Of a stretch of 64,000 nt of DNA, positions 53,065-62,518 are shown one piece after another (position 1 is the stretch's first letter; every line of letters begins with the position of its first letter). Origin of the DNA: Epilithonimonas arachidiradicis (GTDB taxonomy: Bacteria > Bacteroidota > Bacteroidia > Flavobacteriales > Weeksellaceae); assembly GCF_003610695.1 (NCBI RefSeq), contig NZ_RAQH01000001.1, forward strand, positions 372,001 to 436,000. The letters run 5' to 3'. The notes below the pieces were generated by a model. It was not told the DNA's origin. It saw nothing but the letters and a program-made list of their open reading frames with translations, and searched no databases. Made by a program: the position numbers and the translations under genes.

Positions 53065-56000
53065 ATGAGTTTTTTAAATACCGTTCTTAAAAGTTTTTTG
53101 GGAGACAAAAATGCAAAAGATTTAAAAGAAGTAAAAAAAGTTGTCACAAAAATCAAAGCAGTTGAACCTAACATCCAGTCATTATCTGATGATGGATTGA
53201 GAGCCAAAACCGCAGAATTTCAAGAAAAAATAAAATCTGCAACTGCTAAGTTTACATCCCAAATCGACGAAATAAAAGAGCAGATAAAAAACTCTACCAA
53301 CGTTGACGAAAAAGAATCGCTTTTCAACAAAATCGAAGGTCTGAAAAAAGAGTCCTACGAGGTGGAAGAAAAGGTTCTTAATGAGATCCTTCCGGAAGCT
53401 TTTGCTTTGGTAAAGGAAACCTCAAGACGTTTGGCACAAAACGGAGAAATCCGCGTGACTGCAACAGACAGAGACCGCGAGTTGGCTGCTACGAAAGATT
53501 TTGTAGTGCTGGATGGCGATACCGCTGTCTGGAAAAACTCTTGGGATGCAGCCGGAACACCTGTAGTTTGGGATATGGTTCATTATGACACGCAGTTCAT
53601 TGGTGGTGTCGTATTACATTCCGGAAAAATTGCAGAAATGGCAACCGGTGAAGGTAAAACTTTGGTTGGAACACTCCCAATTTACCTTAACGCTTTGCCG
53701 GGAAGAGGTGTTCACGTTGTAACCGTTAACGATTATCTAGCAAAAAGAGACTCTGCGTGGATGGGGCCATTGTATCAATTCCACGGGTTGACGATTGATT
53801 GTATTGATAATCATCAGCCTAATTCAGACTCCAGAAGAAAAGCTTATCAGGCAAGCATCACTTACGGAACCAATAACGAATTCGGTTTCGATTATCTTAG
53901 AGATAATATGGTAACCAACCCAACGGAACTGGTTCAGGGCGAATTGAATTTTGCCATTGTCGATGAGGTGGATTCTGTTTTGATTGATGATGCCAGAACA
54001 CCATTGATTATTTCTGGTCCTGTCCCTCAGGGCGACAGACAGGAATTTGATGTTCTTAAACCTTCAATAGACAGAATTGTTGAAGTTCAGAAAAAAACAG
54101 TTTCTGCCATTTTCAACGAAGCTAAAAAACTGATTGCCAACGGCAATACCAAAGAAGGTGGATTCAAATTACTTCAGGCATACAGAGGTCTTCCGAAAAA
54201 CAGACAGTTGATTAAATTCTTGTCCGAAAGTGGAAACCGAGCCTTGCTTCAGAAGGTGGAAGGTCAGTATATGGCAGACAACAACCGCGATATGCCAATC
54301 GTAGACAAGGACCTTTATTTCGTTATCGATGAGAAAAATAATCAAATCGATTTGACTGACAAAGGTGTAGAATATATGTCGGCGGGTAACGAGGATCAAA
54401 ACTTCTTCGTCCTTCCTGATATCGCGACAGAAATTGCCGAAGTCGAAAAGAAAAACCTAACCAAGGAAGAAGAATTTGCTGCAAAAGAGGAATTGTACAG
54501 AGATTTCGCAGTGAAATCTGAGCGTGTTCACACGATGAACCAATTGCTGAAAGCGTACACATTATTCGAAAAAGATGACGAGTATGTGGTCATTGACGGC
54601 GAAGTTAAAATCGTGGATGAGCAGACGGGTCGTATTATGGACGGTCGTCGTTACTCAGACGGACTTCACCAGGCAATTGAAGCGAAGGAAAATGTAAAAA
54701 TCGAAGCAGCAACTCAGACATTTGCGACGATTACATTGCAGAACTATTTCCGTATGTACAACAAGCTGGCCGGTATGACCGGAACGGCGGAAACCGAAGC
54801 GGGAGAATTCTGGCAGATTTATAAACTGGATGTGGTGGTAATTCCTACCAACAGACCAATCCAGAGAGATGACAGACAGGATTTGGTTTTCAAAACCAAT
54901 CGTGAAAAATACAACGCTGTGATCGAAGAAATCGAAAGACTAACCTCAGCAGGAAGACCTGTTTTGGTGGGAACGACTTCTGTTGAGATTTCTCAGTTAC
55001 TTTCCAGAGCATTACAATTAAGAAAAATCCAACACCAGGTTCTTAATGCGAAACTTCACAAAAAAGAAGCGGAGATTGTAGCCGGAGCCGGTGGACCAGG
55101 CGTAGTAACCATTGCAACCAATATGGCTGGTAGAGGTACCGATATCAAGCTGAAAGCTGAAGTTAAAGATGCCGGCGGTTTGGCCATCATCGGTACGGAA
55201 AGACACGATTCCCGCCGTGTGGACAGACAGCTGAGAGGTAGAGCCGGACGTCAGGGTGACCCGGGAAGCTCGCAGTTCTATGTATCTTTGGAAGATAATC
55301 TGATGCGTCTTTTCGGTTCCGAGAGAATTGCTAAAATGATGGACAGAATGGGTCATAAGGAAGGTGAAGTGATTCAGCATTCTATGATTTCCAAGTCTAT
55401 CGAAAGAGCGCAAAAGAAGGTGGAAGAGAATAACTTTGGGGTTAGAAAAAGATTGCTGGAGTATGATGATGTGATGAACAAGCAGCGTGATGTTATTTAT
55501 AAAAGAAGAAAGAATGCTTTGTTCGGTGATCACCTGAAGTATGACATCGTGAATATGATTTACGACACTGCTGCAGCGATTGTTTCTCAAGCTAAAGCAA
55601 CTGGAAATTATAAAGATTTCGAATTCGAGATTATCAAACATTTCACAATGGAAGCGCCGGTGACGGAAGCCGAATTTTCCAGCACTCAGATTCCTGCTTT
55701 AACGGATATCGTTTTCAAAAAAGCCAAGGAAGATTACGACCTGAGATTGAATCTATTGAAAGAAAATGCTTATCCAATTATTGAGAATGTTTACCTTAAC
55801 CAGGGTTCTATGTTCAAGATGATCCAGGTGCCTTTCAGCGATGGTGCTAAGACGATGACCATCGTAACAGATTTGAAGGAAGCGTACGAAACCAAATGTG
55901 AATCGCTTATTACAGATTTCGAAAAGAACATCTCATTAGCGATTATTGATGAGAACTGGAAAACCCACTTGAGAGAGATGGATGACCTGAGACGCTCTTC

Positions 56001-56136
56001 GCAAGGTGCAGTTTACGAACAAAAAGACCCGTTGGTTATTTATAAACAAGAATCTTTTTACCTATTCAGCGAAATGGTGGACAAAGTGAATAAAGAGATT
56101 GTATCATTCTTATATAAAGGAGAAATCCCTGCATAA
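53065..56136 (+). CDS. secA: Preprotein translocase ATPase SecA
   Basis: 1023 aa. Motor of Sec protein export. Walker [20 protein letters not shown]-like [27 protein letters not shown], and [18 protein letters not shown] are visible; a linker insertion (about 350-470) of the Bacteroidota type follows NBD1. The C-terminus ends [12 protein letters not shown] without the C-terminal SEC-C zinc motif (CxCx8CH). Terminator follows. Confidence 0.97.
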   Translation: MSFLNTVLKSFLGDKNAKDLKEVKKVVTKIKAVEPNIQSLSDDGLRAKTAEFQEKIKSATAKFTSQIDEIKEQIKNSTNVDEKESLFNKIEGLKKESYEVEEKVLNEILPEAFALVKETSRRLAQNGEIRVTATDRDRELAATKDFVVLDGDTAVWKNSWDAAGTPVVWDMVHYDTQFIGGVVLHSGKIAEMATGEGKTLVGTLPIYLNALPGRGVHVVTVNDYLAKRDSAWMGPLYQFHGLTIDCIDNHQPNSDSRRKAYQASITYGTNNEFGFDYLRDNMVTNPTELVQGELNFAIVDEVDSVLIDDARTPLIISGPVPQGDRQEFDVLKPSIDRIVEVQKKTVSAIFNEAKKLIANGNTKEGGFKLLQAYRGLPKNRQLIKFLSESGNRALLQKVEGQYMADNNRDMPIVDKDLYFVIDEKNNQIDLTDKGVEYMSAGNEDQNFFVLPDIATEIAEVEKKNLTKEEEFAAKEELYRDFAVKSERVHTMNQLLKAYTLFEKDDEYVVIDGEVKIVDEQTGRIMDGRRYSDGLHQAIEAKENVKIEAATQTFATITLQNYFRMYNKLAGMTGTAETEAGEFWQIYKLDVVVIPTNRPIQRDDRQDLVFKTNREKYNAVIEEIERLTSAGRPVLVGTTSVEISQLLSRALQLRKIQHQVLNAKLHKKEAEIVAGAGGPGVVTIATNMAGRGTDIKLKAEVKDAGGLAIIGTERHDSRRVDRQLRGRAGRQGDPGSSQFYVSLEDNLMRLFGSERIAKMMDRMGHKEGEVIQHSMISKSIERAQKKVEENNFGVRKRLLEYDDVMNKQRDVIYKRRKNALFGDHLKYDIVNMIYDTAAAIVSQAKATGNYKDFEFEIIKHFTMEAPVTEAEFSSTQIPALTDIVFKKAKEDYDLRLNLLKENAYPIIENVYLNQGSMFKMIQVPFSDGAKTMTIVTDLKEAYETKCESLITDFEKNISLAIIDENWKTHLREMDDLRRSSQGAVYEQKDPLVIYKQESFYLFSEMVDKVNKEIVSFLYKGEIPA

Positions 56137-56159
56137 CATTAGTTAGAATCATAAATTAC

Positions 56160-56192
56160 AATCCTGTTGAGCAATCAGCGGGATTTTTATTT
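56160..56192 (+). terminator. Terminator after secA
   Basis: Stem AATCCTGTTGA pairs with TCAGCGGGATT (two G-U pairs), loop GCAA, then T-rich tail. Confidence 0.82.
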
Positions 56193-56224
56193 GGAATAAT
56201 TCTTAATAATCTGACAAAAATCAC

Positions 56225-56264
56225 AATTGTTGTTAATTTAGAACAATTAAAAATAATATATTTG
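56225..56264 (+). promoter_or_regulatory. Receptor promoter with 7-bp inverted repeat
   Basis: AATTGTT (56225-56231) and AACAATT (56242-56248) form a perfect inverted repeat with a ten-base spacer overlapping the expected -33 region. TATATTTG (56257-56264) is the -7 box, 21 bases before the ATG. The repeat is a candidate operator, possibly for iron control, but it is not a good Fur-box match. Confidence 0.5.
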
Positions 56265-56285
56265 CACAAAATTATTCCATTAAAA

Positions 56286-58430
56286 ATGAAGAAACTAGTT
56301 GTGAGTGCTGTGGTATTGGTTTCCACTTTGGCTTATGCACAGGAAAATGACACGATTAAGAAGTCTAATGATATTGATGAAGTTATAGTTCACGGTTACA
56401 TTACCAGAGATAGAGAATCTGTGAATAAAATGCCTTTGAAAGAGATTGAAAATCCTCAGGTTTACAACACGGTCAACAAGAACGTTATCAAAGAACAGGT
56501 TGTCACTAACTTCAATGACGCTCTTAAAAATGTCACTGGTATTGCAAGATTATGGGAATCAACAGGTAGAGGAAACGACGGTGGCGAATATTACACAATG
56601 AGAGGTTTCTCTTTACAGCCAAGTCTAGTTAATGGAATGCCAAGTTTAAGTAATGGAACATTGGATCCAGCTGGGATCGAAACAATCGAAGCTATAAAAG
56701 GCCCATCTGGAACTTTATATGGCGGAAGTGTCATTTCCTACGGTGGTTTGATTAACGTTATTACGAAAAAACCATACAATTATTTTGGTGGTGAAGTTAA
56801 TTATGTGACCGGAAGCTATGGTCTGAACAGAATCACAGCCGATGTGAATGTTCCATTGAGCAAAAGTTTGTATGCAAGAATCAACACAGCGTATCAGAAA
56901 AACAATACATTTCAGGACGCAGGCTTCAATGAATCTTTTTATGTGGCACCGTCTGTAAAATTTGTAGCTAATGATCGCTTGACCTTCTACATCAATACCG
57001 AAATTAAAACTGGCGAATCATCTAACGCACCAATGATATTTCTAAACAGAGGAAATGCTTTAACTTTTAATTCTATTGGGGTCTTCAAAGACAATTACAA
57101 AAAGTCTTATACAAGTAATGATCTGACTATCAATAACTATACTTTTAATTTACAAGCACAGGCGCAATATAAAATTTCTGACCAATGGAAATCTACAACC
57201 ATTATATCAAGAAGTAATACAAAAACTGATGGTTACTACTCTTATCTTTGGGATTTGTCCAATGGCAAAGATTTTCTAAGACAGATATCGAAAGCTGGAG
57301 GAGAAACTAATACCACGGGTATTCAGCAAAATTTTGTAGGTATTTTTAATTTTGGTAATGTTAAAAATAAATTGCTTGTAGGTCTTGATTATTTTGAAAG
57401 AGAATTTGTCTTAGGCGGAACAGGCTGGATGGGTTATGGCAATGTAGATATTGTCAATCAAACTGATACAGTCGCCCCAGACCAACCAACTACACTCACA
57501 ACATCTGCTGTGGACAAAGTTTTGGCTGAGTCTGGCGCAGCATCCGGAAACTTTCAGACGAAAATCTACAGTGCATATATCTCAGATGTTGTGAATATTC
57601 TACCTAATTTATCTGCGATGTTAAGCATGAGGATCGATCATTTTACAGGTCAACCTACAGCATATTCAACACAAGAATCTAAAGAAACCACAACTTTTTC
57701 TCCTAAATTGGGCTTAGTTTACCAGCCAATTCAGGATAAAGTCAGTGTATTTGCAAATTATATGAATGGTTTTCAAAATGTTGATCCTGTAGAAAATACA
57801 AATGCTGATGGTTCAAAATACTGGGCCTATTTCGATCCAGAACACGCTAATCAATGGGAAGTAGGAACGAAAGCGAATTTGGCAGGCGATAAATTTTCTA
57901 TCACAGCAAGTTATTATAACATCTTGGTAAAGGACAAAATTATGCCTGATCCTTTTCAGCAAAACAACAGCATCCAAGGCGGAGAGGTGGAAAGTAAAGG
58001 TTTTGAAATAAGCTTTTTAGGAAGTCCAATTACTGGGATGAATATCATTGCTGGATATAGTTATAATGACAGTAATGTTAAAAAAGGTGATCCCACTTAT
58101 GTAGGATATCGTACAGAAGAGGCAGGACCAAAGAATCTCATTAACTTTTGGGGTACTTACAAATTTCAGCAAGGTGTATTGAAAAATTTCGGAATCGGTT
58201 TCGGTGGAAATTCTGCAAGTCGTTTTTACACGCTTAATAGAGGTGGCACGGGTGCATTTCCATTACCAAGCTACATCATTATGAACTCCTCACTTTCTTA
58301 TACAGAAGACCGCTACAGCATCATTCTAAAATTGGATAATATTGCCAATAAAAAGTATTTCTCAGGTTGGTCTACAGTGACGCCACAGAGACTTAGAACG
58401 TTGTCTCTCAGCTTGAATTACAAATTCTAA
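56286..58430 (+). CDS. TonB-dependent siderophore receptor
   Basis: 714 aa from the ATG at 56286 (the frame opens earlier at 56262 but the downstream start gives a clean signal peptide ending at TLAYAQ). TonB-box-like DEVIVHG (near 38), plug domain (about 45-165) with IEAIKGPSGTLYGGSVISYGG, then the barrel. Ends with YKF, and the late strands contain NIANKKYF and RTLSLSLNYKF. Takes up ferric siderophores or similar across the outer membrane. The next gene is a PepSY-type reductase, supporting the role. Confidence 0.93.
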   Translation: MKKLVVSAVVLVSTLAYAQENDTIKKSNDIDEVIVHGYITRDRESVNKMPLKEIENPQVYNTVNKNVIKEQVVTNFNDALKNVTGIARLWESTGRGNDGGEYYTMRGFSLQPSLVNGMPSLSNGTLDPAGIETIEAIKGPSGTLYGGSVISYGGLINVITKKPYNYFGGEVNYVTGSYGLNRITADVNVPLSKSLYARINTAYQKNNTFQDAGFNESFYVAPSVKFVANDRLTFYINTEIKTGESSNAPMIFLNRGNALTFNSIGVFKDNYKKSYTSNDLTINNYTFNLQAQAQYKISDQWKSTTIISRSNTKTDGYYSYLWDLSNGKDFLRQISKAGGETNTTGIQQNFVGIFNFGNVKNKLLVGLDYFEREFVLGGTGWMGYGNVDIVNQTDTVAPDQPTTLTTSAVDKVLAESGAASGNFQTKIYSAYISDVVNILPNLSAMLSMRIDHFTGQPTAYSTQESKETTTFSPKLGLVYQPIQDKVSVFANYMNGFQNVDPVENTNADGSKYWAYFDPEHANQWEVGTKANLAGDKFSITASYYNILVKDKIMPDPFQQNNSIQGGEVESKGFEISFLGSPITGMNIIAGYSYNDSNVKKGDPTYVGYRTEEAGPKNLINFWGTYKFQQGVLKNFGIGFGGNSASRFYTLNRGGTGAFPLPSYIIMNSSLSYTEDRYSIILKLDNIANKKYFSGWSTVTPQRLRTLSLSLNYKF

Positions 58431-58438
58431 ACTCAACT

Positions 58439-59647
58439 ATGAGAAGAAAAAAACACCATCATAAAAAGAAACCAGGATTTTTCAAAAAATGGTCAGCCAA
58501 ACTGCATTTGTGGTTTGGCTTGTCCATTGGTATCCTGATATTTATTATTTCGATTACAGGTGCTCTTTATGTTTTCAAGGATGAGATAGAAAACTTCAGC
58601 CGCAAAGAATACATCTATCATAACGAAGCCAATCCTGACCAAAAGAAAATTCTTCCAATCCGCGAGATGGAACGCCTGGTCAATGAGCAGACCCAAGAAA
58701 AATATCCGATTCACTGGGTCAATGTGCCAATTGATAACAAGATGTCCTACCAGTTTTTTTGGTACGAACACAATACATCGGCTTGGAATTATTTTGATGA
58801 ATTTCCTGTTTACAAGCTGGCTTACGTCAATCCCTACACAGGAAAAGTGCTCCAGGTCTATGATGAAAAAAATGGTTTCTTCGCCATTGTCAAGTCCATT
58901 CACTGGAGTTTTCTTCTGAAGCAGGATTGGGGAACTTACGTCGTCGGCATTCCTGTTTTGATTTTTTTGGTAATGCTAATCACAGGAATCGTGCTATGGT
59001 GGCCTAAGAACAAAGCGGCCAGAAAACAGCGTTTCAAATTCCAATGGAAGGACAGCACCAAGTGGAAGCGCAAGAACTACGATTTGCACAATATACTAGG
59101 CTTCTATTCTTCCATTTTTGCATTGATATTGACCATCACCGGTTTGTTCTATGCATTCTTTGTTGTCCAGGCTTCTATCTATTATATCTTTTCCGGTGGC
59201 GAAATGACTTATCCCGATTTTTCTAAGATTACAACAAAAGCTCCGATTGAAATGAGAAATGAAGGAACTTTGGACAAAATTTCTGATAAGGTCAAAGAAC
59301 TTTACCCGACTGCATACGGCTTCAGTCTGGACCTTGGGCATCCGCATATGGACGACCACGAACATCCGAATTTTGAAGTCTATGTCAAGCATTTGTCTTA
59401 TTCTTATCATAAAAGCAGCAGTCTGATTTTTGACGAAAATTCCGGTGAATTATTACACAGACACGATCCGTGGGACAAGAACTTTGGCGAGAAAACCGTA
59501 GCAGCGAATTATGACATTCACGTGGGCGCTATCTTGGGTTTGCCGACAAAAATCATCGCCTTCATTGTCAGCTTAATCATTGCATCTATGCCGGTTACTG
59601 GATTTATGATCTGGTGGGGCAGACGAAAGAAAACACAAACCAAATAA
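58439..59647 (+). CDS. PepSY-associated membrane protein (siderophore reductase type)
   Basis: 402 aa, starting at the ATG after a nine-base gap from the receptor stop. Lys/His-rich N-terminus, then four to five transmembrane helices. PepSY-TM signatures: WSAKLHLWFGLSIGILIFIISITGALYVFKDE, FAIVKSIHWSFLL, YDLHNILGFYSSIFALILTITGL, and NYDIHVGAILGLPTKIIAF with paired histidines. Family members (FoxB/FhuF-like in function) reduce ferric siderophores at the inner membrane. Operon with the receptor. Confidence 0.9.
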   Translation: MRRKKHHHKKKPGFFKKWSAKLHLWFGLSIGILIFIISITGALYVFKDEIENFSRKEYIYHNEANPDQKKILPIREMERLVNEQTQEKYPIHWVNVPIDNKMSYQFFWYEHNTSAWNYFDEFPVYKLAYVNPYTGKVLQVYDEKNGFFAIVKSIHWSFLLKQDWGTYVVGIPVLIFLVMLITGIVLWWPKNKAARKQRFKFQWKDSTKWKRKNYDLHNILGFYSSIFALILTITGLFYAFFVVQASIYYIFSGGEMTYPDFSKITTKAPIEMRNEGTLDKISDKVKELYPTAYGFSLDLGHPHMDDHEHPNFEVYVKHLSYSYHKSSSLIFDENSGELLHRHDPWDKNFGEKTVAANYDIHVGAILGLPTKIIAFIVSLIIASMPVTGFMIWWGRRKKTQTK

Positions 59648-59657
59648 TTGATATTAA

Positions 59658-59687
59658 AATCCGGATGACAACATTCGGATTTTTTTA
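59658..59687 (+). terminator. Terminator after the receptor operon
   Basis: AATCCGGATG pairs with CATTCGGATT (one G-T pair), loop ACAA, then T7. Confidence 0.85.
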
Positions 59688-59748
59688 TTCAACATTATAA
59701 TTTTATTGAAAATTTTCATTAATTCTAAATTTAAAATTAAATTAATAT

Positions 59749-59782
59749 TTGACACATATTACATTGATTTTCCATAAATTTA
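59749..59782 (+). promoter_or_regulatory. Promoter of the ROK kinase gene
   Basis: TTG at 59749-59751, 23 bases, TAAATTTA at 59775-59782. Close to TTG-N17-23-TAnnTTTG with one mismatch in the last base. ATG at 59807. Confidence 0.55.
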
Positions 59783-59806
59783 GGGTCTTAAAAAATTAAA
59801 AATCGA

Positions 59807-60781
59807 ATGTCATTAATTGATCTATCTAAACAAATAGCAATCGGAATTGATATTGGCGGGACTAATACCAAATTCGGGCTGGTGAATCACCGTGGAGAAA
59901 TTCTTGCTAAAGGAAGCATAAAAACTGAAGATTATAAGGAAGTAGAGAATTTCATAGACGCTCTATATCAGAATATCGCACCGCTTTTAGAAGAAGTCAA
60001 AGGAAACAACAGTCTGGATGGAATTGGAGTTGGCGCGCCTAATGCCAATTACTTCAAGGGTACAATAGAATTGGCACCTAATCTTCCCTGGAAAGGTGTC
60101 GTTCCTTTTGCTGAATTGATGAGAGCCAAATTCGGAGTTCCTTGTAAAATGACAAACGATGCCAATGCAGCAGCGCTTGGAGAAATGATGTTTGGTGCAG
60201 CTAGAGGCATGAAAGATTTTATAATGATTACATTGGGAACAGGTGTAGGAAGTGGAATCATCAGCGGAGGAAATCTGATTTATGGCCACGATGGTTTTGC
60301 CGGAGAACTAGGACATACTATTGTAAAGCCTGGTGGAAGAAAGCACTGGAGCACCGGTTCTGAAGGGAGTCTTGAGGCTTATGCTTCTGCAACAGGAATT
60401 GCCATTACGGCAAAGAAATTCCGTGCTGAGTTTCCAGATTCTATGTTGAATCAATATCCTGAAGATGCCATCAACTCAAAAACTGTTTTCGAATGTGCAG
60501 AGAAAGGTGATCCGACAGCGATTGAGGTTTTCAGATATACTGGACAAAAATTAGGTGAAGCTTTGGCTAATTTTGTGATGTTCTCTTCTCCGGAAGCGAT
60601 ATTGCTATTTGGTGGAGTTATTAAGGCTGGAGACTTTTTACTTAAACCAGCCAAATTGCATATGGAAAGAAACCTGCTTCCTATTTTCCGCTCAAAAGTA
60701 AAATTAGTTTTCAGCGAGTTGGACGAGGCAGACGCAGCTATACTCGGAGCTAGTGCTCTGGTATGGGAAAATAATAAATAA
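59807..60781 (+). CDS. ROK-family sugar kinase (probable glucokinase)
   Basis: 324 aa. N-terminal phosphate-binding GIDIGGTNTKFGLV, catalytic MTNDANAAALGEMMFGAARG, and ELGHTIVKPGG. The usual zinc-binding cysteines of ROK proteins (CxCGxxGCLE) are replaced: the segment reads GRKHWSTGSEGSLEAYAS, so zinc is probably not bound by this motif. Phosphorylates glucose or a related sugar with ATP. Own promoter; hairpin after the stop. Confidence 0.9.
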   Translation: MSLIDLSKQIAIGIDIGGTNTKFGLVNHRGEILAKGSIKTEDYKEVENFIDALYQNIAPLLEEVKGNNSLDGIGVGAPNANYFKGTIELAPNLPWKGVVPFAELMRAKFGVPCKMTNDANAAALGEMMFGAARGMKDFIMITLGTGVGSGIISGGNLIYGHDGFAGELGHTIVKPGGRKHWSTGSEGSLEAYASATGIAITAKKFRAEFPDSMLNQYPEDAINSKTVFECAEKGDPTAIEVFRYTGQKLGEALANFVMFSSPEAILLFGGVIKAGDFLLKPAKLHMERNLLPIFRSKVKLVFSELDEADAAILGASALVWENNK

Positions 60782-60791
60782 TTGATATTAG

Positions 60792-60867
60792 AAATCCTTT
60801 GGTCTTTCTTAGCTTATTAATAGGAATAATTTTTGCTATTAAGATGTAGGAAAATCAAAGGATTTTT
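60792..60867 (+). terminator. Long-loop hairpin terminator after the ROK kinase gene
   Basis: Perfect 10-base arms AAATCCTTTG (60792-60801) and CAAAGGATTT (60856-60865), then a short T-run. The 54-base loop is unusually long and AU-rich; it may be a terminator with extra structure. Confidence 0.6.
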
Positions 60868-60878
60868 CTTTTCGAAAA

Positions 60879-61532
60879 ATGACTCGTTATTTATTAATCA
60901 TCTTATGTTTTTTCCTCGTCAACTGTAATGGACAGGAGAAAAAATCAAAACCCTTAACAAATCAAAAAATGGATAAAAACAATTTGGAGTATGCCACTTT
61001 GGCAGGCGGATGTTTTTGGTGTGTAGAAAGTTGTTTTCATATGCTGAAAGGTGTAGAATCTGTAACTTCTGGTTACTCTGGAGGCCATAAGGACAACCCA
61101 ACCTATGAGGAAGTTTGTACCGGAACAACAGGACATGCGGAAGTAGTGGAAATTGCCTTCGACCCAAAAATCATTTCTTTCAAACAACTACTGGAAGTAT
61201 TCTGGTTCTTACATAATCCTACCACGCTTAACAGACAAGGAAATGATATCGGAACACAATACAGATCATCAATTTTCTATCATTCTGAAAAGCAAAAACA
61301 AGAGGCGGAAGAGTCTATGAAAGAATCGGAAGCAAAACAGGAATGGAACGGAAAATATGTAACGGAGATTGTTCCTTTCAAAAAATTCTGGCCTGCGGAA
61401 GCTTACCATCAAGGTTATTATAATGCTAATCCTACTCAGCCTTATTGCAGTGCTGTTGTTGGACCAAAGATCCAAAAGTTCAAAAAACATTTTGGAGAAA
61501 TGGGTTGGCTAAACGAAAAAGCGGAGAATTAA
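60879..61532 (+). CDS. msrA: Peptide methionine sulfoxide reductase A, lipoprotein form
   Basis: 217 aa. Reduces methionine-S-sulfoxide in proteins. Lipobox with Cys16 (FFLVNC), then GCFWC with catalytic Cys45 in LAGGCFWCVESC, EVVEIAFDPKIISF, and the conserved QYRSSIFYHS and YHQGYYNANPTQPYC. The lipoprotein signal places it in the envelope rather than the cytoplasm, which is less common for MsrA. Stop codon TAA sits inside the terminator loop. Confidence 0.95.
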   Translation: MTRYLLIILCFFLVNCNGQEKKSKPLTNQKMDKNNLEYATLAGGCFWCVESCFHMLKGVESVTSGYSGGHKDNPTYEEVCTGTTGHAEVVEIAFDPKIISFKQLLEVFWFLHNPTTLNRQGNDIGTQYRSSIFYHSEKQKQEAEESMKESEAKQEWNGKYVTEIVPFKKFWPAEAYHQGYYNANPTQPYCSAVVGPKIQKFKKHFGEMGWLNEKAEN

Positions 61533-61547
61533 TCTCCGCTTTTTTTA
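61518..61547. terminator. Terminator overlapping the msrA stop codon
   Basis: AAAGCGGAGA pairs with TCTCCGCTTT around a loop that contains the msrA TAA, followed by T7. A-rich on the other side, so it likely also ends the convergent DUF3078 gene (stop at 61558). Confidence 0.9.
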
Positions 61548-61557
61548 TTTGAATTTT

Positions 61558-62469
61558 TTATTTCGTTTTCCATTCCTGATTGCGTTTATCTTCCGAACGT
61601 TTTTGACCATTATCAATATTATAAGCCAAACCGATTCCTAAGGTTTGTTTCAGCTGGGTTTTTTTGATTTGGTTATGATCGTACAATAGATCCAAAGTGA
61701 CGTTAGTCGATATATACTTGTTGACCTTCATATTCAGAATTCCGGAATAGGACAAAACCAGTCTTTCCGGATGATCCAGATAATTAGAAAAAACCGAAGC
61801 ATTGTTTTGCAACGTAATATTTTCCATTAATTTCACTTTATATTGAGCCGTTCCCAGAAAACCGAACTGAAATAGCATAGAATCGCCATCATTCTTCAGT
61901 CCATAATTTCCTGCCCATTGCAGATCTTTGTCCAGAACAAAAGTAAATCTTGCGTTGGCAGGACGCAATGTCATTGTGAAATTATCGTTGGGTTTATAAG
62001 TAAAACCGGCTCCCAGATTAACATATCCGGGTGCCATAAAATTTGAAATCTTAGTAGCATCAGGATTATTTCCATCCTCATAACCAGGAGCAAATTGCGT
62101 GATAAGCCCGGCGCCGACAGATGCGTACCAATGATCAGATATTTTCCGCCCGTAATTGGTAGAAATATTAATCACATCCTGTGTTTTTCTATTTCCTACA
62201 CCTTGGGTATTATTCATCCCATAACCAAGAATAATGAGATTTTCCCAAAGATCTTTGTCCTTTTCATAAGTCATATTGTAATTGACTCCAGCCTGCCAGC
62301 CGACATTATTCGCACCCCCGGCAACCCAATTGGAAAATGCGGATTGATTGAGCATCAATGTGTTTTGACCAAGGATAGACCAAGCTTTTGTGGAATCTTG
62401 CACAGGCTGTTCCTGCGCATAGGAGCAGAAAGCCCACAGCAGGCTTCCAAAAAATAGTAGTTTCTTCAT
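61558..62469 (-). CDS. DUF3078 outer-membrane protein (copy 1)
   Basis: 303 aa. Signal peptide ending at AFCSYAQ. Beta-rich throughout with WSILGQNTLMLNQSAFSNWVAGGANNVGWQAGVNYNM and PANARFTFVLDKDLQWAGNYGL, matching DUF3078 proteins of Bacteroidota (predicted 12-14-strand barrels). Function not known. The gene at 62519 encodes a clear paralogue in the same direction, so these look like a tandem duplication. Terminator at 61518 ends it. Confidence 0.85.
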   Translation of the reverse strand: MKKLLFFGSLLWAFCSYAQEQPVQDSTKAWSILGQNTLMLNQSAFSNWVAGGANNVGWQAGVNYNMTYEKDKDLWENLIILGYGMNNTQGVGNRKTQDVINISTNYGRKISDHWYASVGAGLITQFAPGYEDGNNPDATKISNFMAPGYVNLGAGFTYKPNDNFTMTLRPANARFTFVLDKDLQWAGNYGLKNDGDSMLFQFGFLGTAQYKVKLMENITLQNNASVFSNYLDHPERLVLSYSGILNMKVNKYISTNVTLDLLYDHNQIKKTQLKQTLGIGLAYNIDNGQKRSEDKRNQEWKTK

Positions 62470-62518
62470 ATTTATTTGTTTTTTTGGTTAAACAAATATA
62501 ATAAAATAGAAGAATGAT

